From Micromussa lordhowensis (Eukaryota; Cnidaria; Anthozoa; Scleractinia; Lobophylliidae), in the NCBI GenBank assembly GCA_964020085.1, contig OZ026608.1, positions 16,571,479-16,635,478 of the forward strand: 64,000 nt of DNA, written 5' to 3'. A program made the position numbers and the translations under genes. Numbering within the stretch: position 1 is the first letter of the stretch; every line of letters starts with the position of its first letter. The notes under the pieces are model-generated. The model saw only the letters and a list, made by a program, of their open reading frames with translations. It searched no databases and was not told the origin of the DNA. Positions 34,413 through 46,400 of the stretch are shown piece after piece.

Positions 34413-37400
34413 CTGCGGTAATAGACAAAAACGTATTCAGAAGAAAATGTCACTTCCTATATGTATGTAAGACCATGGTTGATTAATTTATCGCAGGCTT
34501 GTCTGGGAAGAAATTAGGGTTGTGGTTGTAAAGAGAAACCTTAAGCGGTTGGTAATTAACAGAAAGTTGCTTCACTCAAATGATTACTTTTAGTTTTAAC
34601 TTTACCCTATTAAACAGACGGTCGTAAGTTACGCAAAGTCACATTTTTTTCAAAATGCGAGTTTTTGAAATAGTACAATAAGTGCACGGTGGTCTGAAGA
34701 AAAACGCCAAACAGCCTGGCTAAAGTCCTTCGTGGTGGTGATTTCGGGGGAGGTGGGGATGGGGAGAGAAAGTTTACATTTTGCGGTACCGTCATAGAAA
34801 AATGATCAAGTCCGAGGAAAAAAATAGCTCGCGAAGAAAGAAAGAGAGAGAGAGAAGTAAAAGCCCCGGTAAACTTGGCCAATTTGCTTTTGAGTGTTGT
34901 TAAAAAATGTCATAGAAAGAGACATCGAGATTGAAAAGTGGGAAGAACGGGTGTGAGTAGATGTTAATTGATCTAGCAAATTGAGTTGTTTTTTTTTTAA
35001 CCTGAAAATCCAGTTTGATTCATTTCGTCGGACTCTGGGAACTCATTGTCGGTGTCTTGATCGTCTTCTTCAGCGTCTTGTTGCGTCTCACCGATTGGAG
35101 CTTTTGGCGTTTCCGCCTTTAATGGCGGAATTATCGGACGTTTGGGAGCGACAAGCTGAGTGCTTTCCTCGACGTTTGGAGAATCTAAAGACAACGCCAG
35201 AGAGCAAAAGGTCAGCGAGCTGCACACGTGATAAAGGCCTACTTAAGAAACCTAAGGACCACTAAGAGGGTCGAACATAGCTTTACAAATCTCCCATCCT
35301 CCCACTAATTTTGGCTTAATCCCGCGGGATGTTTATCCCGAACCCGCCTGGTTAAAGTTGCAGTTCTCTACCGGCGTAACGTCTGTTTCGCGTTGTTTCT
35401 TAATTTTTCATCCCGCATCACGCCGTTAATTAAAAACTGTTACGCTTCACGCCTGTCAAAATGAGCAAATCCCCCTCCCGCCGAAGTTTTTTATCCCACA
35501 TATCGTCAATCACATTCCGGTTATCCCGAATCCCGCCTTCAGTTTTTTTACTCTCGGCCTTGCATCCCACCAAACCCGTGCTGGGCCCTTGGAACTATGC
35601 TGTTTCTTTTCTCTCTGTGGACTTAACTATACTTCATGGGCATTTTTTTCCTTAATTCCTTTTTTAATGGAAATTCTCAGTTGGTTTGCAATAGAAAATT
35701 CCCCCAAAAAAAACGTTTTTCGGTAATTGTTGGAGCAATGGAGCTTGATAACTTTTGTTAATTTCAAAGAAATAAGTAAAAAGAAATAAATCTTAAGATT
35801 GAATTTTTTCCGTTGGTTTTGCATTACTCCGCTGAGCGATTAGCTTGGTTTTAGTTTTATGACACTCAATATTGAAAACTGCCCCATTCCATATGTCTAC
35901 GTTCAGTGTGGTGGGGGAATAACCAGGTCACGAGGCGGGCTAGTGCAGACGATTTGGAGAAAACAATCTGGTATAAAACAAAGCGAACTGAACTAAACTG
36001 AACTGAGCAGCAGAAAAAACGCCAAAGGCCACCTGGTAGAGAACGGTTATCGCAGACCTCTAAGAGCTTGGCTTGGTCTGGAAGGAGGCTTAGAAGATCG
36101 CTGGGGACACGAGAAGTGGAGAACTAATGTCATGATGGCCTTATGTCTCAGTCGGGACGACAATTACTAGTGAAGAGTGTTCAGTATTGCATCGACTACA
36201 TGAACGCCTAGCTCTAATTTAAATGTCACGAGATCTTATACATGGGTTGATTCAGAGGAAAAATACCTGGCAAATTGATTTCAATGTTAAGTGGACCATT
36301 CCCTGGATCTAATGTAAAGGAGTGGGTGCTGTTTAGGCCGCTAGGCAGCTGCAAAATCACATCGTAGTCTCCATAGAAACCACGCACGTCAAAAGAGGCT
36401 TCTGATTGGATAACGAAGGACGGTGTTAGTGTGACATGCGTAGTCCACTGCTTCAAAAGGCTGCGGTAACGTAGACCAGCGGCATTAATCTGGAATTTGA
36501 AATGGGTGAGACTACAAATAAGCAGAATGGACCAATAAAGTAAAACGATGTTGCACCCGGTTGCCATAGCCATAATACCACCAGAATAGACCTTTTAACG
36601 ATAGGGTGGTCACCTTGCTATTGTGTGATGCTCAGGGGGCAAATACATTCTAATTTGCCCCCTGAACATCCCATAAGAGCTGTTTGAAAAATGGCATTCA
36701 AAATGACCCTCGCATCGGTAAAAAGGTCTATTGAACTGAAGATTTTGTTTCTGTTTACTTCATCTTGCAAAACATGAAACAAATTTATGGTCTACATGTA
36801 TTATCCCTAGCAGGCATCATCCGCCTTCTCTCAAATCATTTAGATGTTATCAGCCATTATTACATATGTAACTAGCCAGTGTACGTTAGTGTGCATCGTA
36901 ATCTAACAATGTACGCAAAGAAGATTTCGAATTCTGGACGCAAGGCTCAAGCAAATATGTAAGTATAAATATGGAGGTAAAACTCTTTGTAGACATTTTT
37001 GCTTCAGTGCAAACATGCGCGCCGAGTTTAACTAAAGAATAATTACTATCATTTGATGCATTTTTCCTTCCGTTTTATTGGCCGGAGGTCTAGCACTTGA
37101 CTTTCAAATAACTGCCAATAAATCAGTAATGGTCTGCTCATGCGTAATTCCTTCTAAATGTGTTTTGTTGCAAATAATATTTTGCTCCGGTGCGTAATTG
37201 CAACCACGCTCTTGTGTGAAAAATGGCAGATCGCTTCCCTGAGTTGTCAAAGAGCGATTTAAATATGAAAACAAACTTGGTTATCGAATGATAAAACAAT
37301 TATTGAACTCTGTTATCGCAAACTATCGTGATATGTCAGTGTCTCGCAGATCAATTACTTGTCTGAACCTTCAACTTCTGAAAATAATTGATCTGCTCGC

Positions 37401-40400
37401 CACTGAAAAATCATGATATTTATCTCAAACGCTTAACAGACATGTTGACATTTTCTCTTACCTCCCAGTCATTACCATCAACAAGAGAAGTGTACGGTCC
37501 TCGCCAAGAACTATAGTTCCAGAAACTCCACAGAATCAGTCCTTGTACTCTTGGAGTGCTAAATGCAGAACGCATGACAGTTTCAAGGCTATCTGCTCGT
37601 TTTACGGGGTCCTGCTCGAGAACATCGACCTCTGTTAGCCAAAGAGGAATCCTGATGTCGCTGAGCATTTTCAAACGATACTACAAAGACCACAGAAAAG
37701 AAAACATAATCCAAAATAAAGCATTGAGAGATGAAACACATTCGCAATTCGGATACTCTAGGGATTATGCAAATGAAATTAAAAAACAGTTTACACGTGT
37801 TCCACGCCATCACTCTACTCAAGGCCGCGAAAGCGACCCACCCTCCAACGCAACGAGTACACATTCACTTAAGATGGAGGCTGACCCTGTAAAATGGCAT
37901 TCTCAGTGCTTTTATTCAGCGGTCACGGTGAACTCGAAACCAAGCTTTCCTTTTCTCCGTGTACGCACCGAAGCATAAGGGCTCCTGAATAAGCCTTTTA
38001 ATGGAGCTACGTCGAAGTTGTTTAGCCTAAGTATTTCAAGTGCGTCGTTCGCGATCTTTGTTAATGTACTCTATCCTTAACCATCCTTGTTCTTTTATGG
38101 TTATTTTCATATCTTTGATGTTTTCTTATCTTGGTAATCCACTATTTTCAGGTGTTCTTCAATTTAAAGGTAATTTTGGATGTGACCAAAATAACTCAAC
38201 TGAATACCGTGACTGAACTCTTTTAAGGATGGAAAAGATTTGAACGGTTACGACGAACTTGAAAAATTTAGGCTAAACGGGAGGCGAGGTGGCCTCATGG
38301 TTAGTGCGCTCGACTCCGGAGTGAGCGGTCCGGGTTCGAGCCCTGGGGCCCGTTTATCGAAGGTCCCGAAAAGTTTTCGCACCCGGAAAGCCATAGCAAA
38401 ATCTCAAAGCTTATGATTACACAGCTGTTTTATTCACGTATATTCTTAATATAAACAGAGGTTCTCTTCACACAAGAAGTTTCAGGCCTATACAGTTCTC
38501 CGTTTTCAGATACAGATGAACTAAAAATGGCTTTACGGGCCCGAAAAGTTTCCGGGTCTTTCGAGAAACGGGCCCCTGGCCAGGGACAGTGCGTTGTGTT
38601 CTTGGGCAAGACACTTTACTCTCACAGTGCCTCTCTCCACCCAGGTTATAAATGGGTACCTGCTATTTGTTGGGGAAACCTAACAAAATTGCGGGGGAGT
38701 GACCTGCGATGGACTAGCATCCAATCCAGGGGAAGTAGAAATACTTCTAGCCGCTTCATGCTACAGAAACCGGGATAAACTCCGGCAGCTATGAGCCAGC
38801 CTTGGCTCCAAGACTTCACACACACTTTCAAGATACGCAAACTGTTTCGTAGCTCTCTTTAAGGTCACTGTACACTCACCTGGAGTAGCGTTGGATTCAC
38901 GTGACCAGTAAAGTGGCCCTGAACGCCGATTCCGTCCAGCGGAATGCCTCGTAACAGCAAATCCTTGGCTTCCTCGAGAAATGCCTAGCAGAGAAAAACA
39001 TGGCTTGTCAGTGATCGGATATCTTCAGACTATTTACTTTATATAACTGTAAAGCAATGAAGGAAGGTGGTCAAAATTATCCAGAGCTCGGTAAGCAAAA
39101 TGACCTGTATTGCAGACGCTTCTTTAGGATCGTCACGCAATCTTCCTCCCCCATGAACGTGACAAGATTGCGCGACGAGCCGAAAGAGTGTTTGTTTAGG
39201 AGACTACTGTTCTGCAGGCATTAATATCTGAATTGTTTATTACTCAGGGAATTTAGGACGGGGGATTAGGGAAAGATACTGAGTTAATCCCCGTAAAGGC
39301 CCTATTCCTAAGGGTTAATCCTAAAGGCTGGATCACTACCGGCTTCAGAAATCCCAGAAGGGTTTAGAACTAGCCAATCCCGTGACGCGAATTTTAATCA
39401 CGTGAACAGACTAAAGTTTTTCCTACGCGTTCACTCTTACCCTACACGAAACATCCACGCAACGCGTGTGGCAACACATAGCGGTTTTCAATTGGGTGTC
39501 AAAATGTAATCAGGCAATTACGTTAGTTTTAGTTTTGGTTTTACCACGGTTTGAGATTGGTTGAGCAGTCTAATTGTTAGGTAATCGGTTCGGCTTTGGT
39601 TTTACGATACTCGATTGAAAACCGCGGTAGAACTCGATAGAGCGGTTTTCGAAATCAAAAGCAAACTAATTATTCATCGATTGGAGTACTCGCCCAATCT
39701 CAAAACCGTAGTTAAATCAAAACCTGATTACTTTCGACACTCGATTGAAAACCGTTCTATCATATCAAATAATAATTTAAGAGGGATTACCTTGAGAATT
39801 AATAAGGGCTGTATGAGAAATAAAGTCTCTTAACCTTATCCTCCCTTGGCATAAGTGTAAGAATTATTTGTTCACCTGGGTTAATTGCCCATATTCTACA
39901 ATATCGAAATCATTGATGAACAAATCAACATCCGGGTCTATTTGGGCTGCTGTCTGATACATCCAGTCACGAATGACGACACCTTCTCGATCGGCAAAGA
40001 ATGATCCATGTAGCATTTCATTGTTGATATCCCACTGCATAAAGCTGAACGTAATAATATTGACTTATATTAATGTCAGAATGAAGCTATTTCATTTGAC
40101 AATTTTTTATATGTACACAAATAAATTGTCTGCGAAGAAGAATCCTATCATATTGGACTGGCATCATCTGCTAATATATGCTTACTGAATGAATAAACAT
40201 ATTGGAAAATGAAATGAATGCATGGCTTCTCCTATGCTTTTAGTGTAAATTAAATGGATATAAACAAGCAGAGTTGTTTAATTTGGACAACAAAACAACA
40301 GCAACACAAAATCATCATCAAAATCATCGTCATCATCATCATCGTCATCGTCATCGTCATCATCATCACAAACACCACCAGTAAGAACAGTAACATCATG

Positions 40401-43400
40401 CCCGATCATTATCATGAACAACAGCAACGAAACATCACTAACAACACAACAGGGTAGTGTAAACATGCACGATTATGGTAGCCATGAAAAACAACAACAA
40501 TAACCACATTATCATCGTCATCATCATCAAAAACACCACCCCTAAGAACAGCAACGTGATTATCATAAACAACAGCAACAAAACATCATTAACAACACAA
40601 CAGGGAAGTGTAAACATGCACGATTATGGTAGCAATAACCACATCATCATCATCATCAACATCATTATCATCCTCGTCAGTAACAAAAACAACAACAACA
40701 GCAACAACAAGAGATGTAAAAGGAAAACTAACCGTCCTCGATATCTTCCGAGAAGATTATTTAATCTGCCTTTAAGCTTCGCTTTGAGCTCGTCGTTTGG
40801 AATATTCTTAACCCAATCAGGAACTTCTGTGTCAACTGCCCAGAAAACACAATGACCGCGGATCAGCTTGCTGAAAGACAATGATAAATTTATTCGACTT
40901 TATGAGCGCCATTAGCAAAAGCAGAGATCGAGAGAAACGAGTTATTTGCATAACGCTAGGTTTTGTAGGTATGATACTCTAGTTATTTTGAGGACACTAC
41001 ACATTTCTCAACCTCTGACAACATAAGATACGTCTTTTGCACCTCACGACAAATTTGAATTCCATGCTACAGGGCCGTAGCCAGAAAAAAATTTTGACTG
41101 AGGCAATGTCTATGAATAACTTATGACTGAGGCAATCAGTCCATGGTTGAGTTCTCTTCCTAGGTATTAGGTACTATAAACAACAAAAGCCAAAGAAATG
41201 ACCGAGGCAAGTGCCTCGGTTGGCCTGTTACTAGCTACGGCGCTGTACTACAAAATGAAAGTTCATCATCAAAACTAACTGGAAGAAACATTCTACGCCC
41301 TTACGCCAAAAGGAGAAAACAACACAAAGAATATACCAAATTCTCCCGCCAGCCCTCTATCCCTCTGTCGTCCTCAAATACATCTGTTAGCTAGGATGTA
41401 CGTGAAATTTAATCAATTAGCGAGAAGTCTCATCTTTGCATTAATCAATCAAAGAGAGGGCTTACTTGTGTGTCTGCAGAAAATCTACCGCCTTGTCTGC
41501 CGTATCGTAATTAATGTGGCCCTGAAGTGAAACGTACCTATAATGAGTTCAAAACGCAAACGGCGCGTCAGTTACATATTGTGTATGTTAGAACTTCCTT
41601 AATAAACGTCGCTTGAAAGATGGAAAGGTTGGAGCGAAGGGCGACAAGATAGATCTAATGCTCAATTATAATGCCGTATTTATTTAACTGGAGTGGATCT
41701 AGAGGTCTCGGGGGCTAAGGTAAAACCCCTAAATAAAAAATACAAAATGGGACATTATAACACTCTGACCTGGCCTCAGAATGCTGGAAATACCATTTCT
41801 GAACACCACAAGTTTAAAAATTTTCCAGGGGAAGGTGCCCGTGGTCCCCATCCGTTTCTCGAACGTCCTTCCCTAAACTCCTGTATCGATATCCGCCCCA
41901 GTTTTAGTAAGAATAAGGTTGAGACGCGGTGACCTAATGGTTAGATTGCTGAACTCCGGATCGAGCAGTCCGGGTTCGAGCCCTTGCCGGGGACATTGCG
42001 TTATTGTTCTTGGGCAGGACACTTACTTCGAATAAACTTAGCTCAAAAACACAGCTGAGAGGGCCAGTTAGTAATTTGCTTTTCTCTCGGCACTTCTTAT
42101 TGCCATTTGGCTCCTTATACTCGATCCCCCTGGCTCGATCTTTATCTTCTGAGGAGCGTATGAAGGGTAACAGAGCTAGTCGTTCATATAGCCCTTGTTC
42201 CTAAGATAATTTTAGAGATGTTGCCAGTCCTCAGTCAGACGAAGGGCTAACGCTCGAAACATCAGCTTTCGAATCTCTTTACGGTAGCCAATACACATTA
42301 TCAACTCAGTTGATAAAACCAAATTGTCTCACCCAGATAATGTTCAGTATGCGAATTCCTTAAAGACACACAGTCTGCATTGGGACCGCGCTGTCCTGGA
42401 TATTAGTTTTCTCACTTTGAGAAAAGTTCACTTCTATCTGAAATCTTCACCTCAATCTGAAATCAAATTTCATCTAGAAATCTTCGCAGTGTTTCGCTTG
42501 ATCTTCAATCGTTTACTGAAAAACCTTTTTTGACTGAGCTTTTGCTCAACCTATGATATAATTGTTATGCAAATTAGCTATGAAATGGTATCTAATGCGC
42601 ATGTATGCCTCCTGACTGTGTCTCTTTAATACATTACGTACAAAATGGAGAGTAATGTTTGGTGGTTAGTAATGTTTGGTGATTAAAAAAGAAACCGATA
42701 GTCAAACGCTTCAAGTAACCAATCAAACAAATAAATCGATATGTCATAACTTACTGGTGTGGGTTCAACGATACGCCACTTTAGAGCACTCTCTAGCACA
42801 GCCCACTGGAAGTTCTTTAGGTAGAAATCGCGATATTCAGGCTTTCGCAGAAGTAGATTACTGTTAACAGCAGCTCCAAATGCAAAGAGGTGAGATTTTT
42901 GCCTTACCTGCAATGAAAATGGATTCAGTGAGCACTATACGCAGCTGTTGTGCAATTCAAAAGCACGTAACCAGTTGTTTTGACAAAGAGTACGCGACAA
43001 CGCCGAAAGGTATTCTGGGTTGTAGTATATCGTTACAGGCTTACAGTATTACAGCACCAAGCAAGGAGAAAGCATGAATACACTTTTTCGCGCTGTCTCC
43101 TTCCGTCACTCCGAAACCCAGCTAGTGAGCACGCAGCGGTGATCCAATATTGGCCACAATACATTTCCATATTGCTGCGTACGCTTTTTCACGTTTGCAA
43201 GACATCACAACGATGATCTGTGAACCAACTGCAACATTTGAAAGGTGCCAGCTGTAATTCGTTTATGTTTATTTCCGACTGGATAGCTGTCTTTCAAAAT
43301 TCACCTACATCAAACGCTAAATTGAAATGCTGCAACGATCATTGCCTTCCTTCCGATAAAATGGCGCCCTGACCTTTCAGGCACGCAGAATTTCGACGGA

Positions 43401-46400
43401 AACTGAAATGCGAGCCTCGATAGCGAGATAGACATCATTTAATTCTCCGAACCAGCTTTTACTGTAGGGCGTTTAGTGTATTTGAGACCATATGTTAAGT
43501 TTCATAATGAATTTTCCAAATGTCACTCGCGTGGCTAGCACACCGGCATGCACATTTATTGAAACAAAAAAACTCGTTTACATAAAAAAAAGAGTTCAAC
43601 TACCACAGCAGTAGTTTGGTACACCAAGATGGCCGCCGTTTGATTGTTTTGAAGCTCCAATATAACTGGCGTGACGTTAAGTGAAAACGCTCCGCAGTTT
43701 CTGACAGCACATGAGTCTAGCTGTAAATTTGTAGAGAGGATAAAAGTTTTATAGAATGCTCAACCTCAGGGAATTTGTCAAGTACACAACTAAACTGATT
43801 TTGGAATCCTTTGGCTTTTCCAAACAAACATAGGACACTCTAAAGAGGTTAGAATAGGATTTTCCCAAAAAAATCTGTAAAAATGTCTGACTGCTGAGCA
43901 TTAAGTTTGTTTAACGACGAAAAAGAAACGACCACGAAGGGACTCGAACCGTCAATCTTCCGATTCGAAGTCGGACGCCTTATCCATTAGGCCACGCGGC
44001 CAATCACATAGAGACAGAGATCTTTAGTGGTGTGCATTTGCCGTAAAATTAAAGCATTGGATAATGTAACACGAGTAGCTTTTTAATACAAACATTGTCA
44101 AACAAAAACGTAAAACCTTACACTTACGAAACAGTTCCTAAACGAACTATCGGCAGTGATACAGTAGTATATTGCTACTAACTTGAGGTTTACAGTGTTA
44201 CAGCAACAAGGAAGGAGAGCTTGCATTCTCCTTCTATCAACGGAGAAGCACTATTACCCACATTACCTTTCGGTATTGCTACACAACTCTGTACTCTTTT
44301 GAGGTCAACCTTATGACGATGTTTTGTAAGCCAACAGAAACATTTAATTCTTTATGGGAAAAGCTTATTCAAACTTCCCGGGTGATCATAAAAGAGTTTC
44401 AAATGGACTTCTTCAAATGTCAAAGCGCAAGGTTGTAATTTCTGACTGCATCTGAGTCTAGCCATAAATTTGTCGAGAACAAGGCGATTTTATAATATAC
44501 TCAGCATCAATCTGAAATCGCCAGGCTTTCCCAAACAAAAATAAGATAATCTCAAGATGTTATAAGAATTTCTGCCGAAAATTAGTGAAAATATATCACT
44601 GCTAAGCATCTAGTTTGTTTTATGACGAAAACGAAAACGACCACGAAGGGACTCGAACCCTCAATCTTCCGATCCGAAGTCGGACGCCTTGTCCATTAGG
44701 CCACGCGGCCAGTCACATAAAGGAGGGGATCTTTAGTGCTTTGTATTCTCTTGTAAATATTTCTGTTTGCTTACAGATATTTGGCACTGTAACACGACAA
44801 GCAATTTTTTAAGTGAGGAAATGAAGTGACTGCACCTGAATCTAGCCATCAATTTACTGAGAAGAGGTCGATCGACAAGCATTTTTGGTAAAAGAGTAAA
44901 AGTAGTGACAAAATGACATTTTGTTATAAGGACACCTTTCTCGACATTCCCACATCTATCACTCAATTCAAAAAAACGTAAACAGCTTTGGTTAGTTTAT
45001 GAAGATTTGGTAACACTTCATTTTAAAACACCGTTTTCGGCATTTCCTTAACTATCATTCAATTCAAAAGCACGTGAACAGCTTCTTCTACAAAAGTTGT
45101 CGGGCAAAGTCGTAAAAGCGATTAACGTTTCATTTTAAAGACATCACTCTCGACATTTCCGCATCTATCATTCATTTGAAAAGCACGTAAACGGCTTTTT
45201 CTACAATCATTTCTTGCACACACACAAAAATTAAAACAGAAAAGTCGACCATGAAAGGACTCGAACCCTTTAAAATTGCCACGCGGCCAGTCACATATAG
45301 ATGGAGATCTTTAGTGGTTTGCATTTGCCGTAAAATTAAAGCACTGCATAATGTAACGCAAGAAGCGTTTTCTACAAACATTGTCAAATAAAAACATAAA
45401 ACCTCACACGTACGAAACAGTTGCTAAACGAACTATCGGCAGTAATACAGTAGTATATTGCTACTAACTTGAGGTTCACAGTGTTACAGCAACAAGGAAG
45501 GAGAGCTTGCATTCTCCTTCTATCAACGGAGAAGCACTATTACCCACATTACCTTTTGGTATTGCTACACAACTCTGTACTCTTTTGAGGTCAACCTTAT
45601 GACGATGTTTTGTAAGCCAACAGAAACTTTTAATTCTTTATAGGAAAAGCTTATTCAAACTTCCTGGGTGACCATACAAGAGTTTCAAATGGACTTTTTC
45701 AAAAGTGTCAAAAGCGCAAGGTTGTAACTTCTGCCTGCATCTGAGTCTGGACATAAATTTGTCGAGAACAAGGCGATTTTATAATATACTCAACCTCAAC
45801 TGATTTTTGAGATCGCCTGGCTTTTGCAAACAAATATAGGATAATCTCAAACTGTTATAAGAATTTCTGCCAAAAATTAGTGGAAATATATCACTGTTGA
45901 GAATCTAGTTTGTTTTATGACGAAAAGGAAAACGACCACGAAGGGACTCGAACCCTCAATCTTCCGATTCGAAGTCGGACGCCTTGTCCATCAGGCCACG
46001 CGGCAAGACACATGAGGAAGCAGATCTTTTGTGCTTTCATTCGCGGGAAAATTGAAGCAATTCAAAAATTCAATTGTTCTACATTTAGTTGGTTTTACAA
46101 CGAAAAAGAAAACGACCACAAAGGGACTCGAACCCTCAATCTTCCGATTCGAAGTCGGACGCCTTGTCCATTAGGCCACGTGGCCAGACAAATTAGGAAG
46201 GAGAACTTTTGTGCTTTCATTCGCGGGAAAATTAAAGCAGTTCAAAAATTCAATTGTTGTACATTGACTTGGTTTTATGACGAAAAAGAAAACGACCACG
46301 AAGGGACTCGAACCCTCAATCTTACGATTCGAAGTCGGACGCCTTGTCCATTAGGCCACGCGGCCAGACACATGAGGAAAGAGATCTTTTGTGCTTTCAT

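Larger units (their letters stand above)
44002..45932 (-). repeat. ~640 bp direct duplication carrying tRNA-Arg copies
   Basis: The segment 44002-44640 is repeated at about 45289-45933 in the same orientation with small differences. Shared phrases include GATCTTTAGTGG, GCCGTAAAATTAAAGCA, CGAACTATCGGCAGT and GGAAGGAGAGCTTGCATTC. A third, older copy is suggested by CAGTATTACAGCACCAAGCAAGGAG near 43030. Each unit ends at a tRNA-Arg gene. Confidence 0.8.

Noticed and set aside
39984..40044. Alternative acceptor at TTTATGCAG|TGGGAT for the WDINNE exon
   Set aside because: It puts the exon out of phase with the previous one; the acceptor 13 bases earlier (TTCAG|CTTTATG) restores the frame and the GH10 motif.
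41466..41533. Acceptor at CATTATAG|GTACG for the HINYDTAD exon
   Set aside because: It gives a wrong phase and a stop; CTTCAG|GGCCAC gives phase 0 and continues the conserved GH10 sequence.
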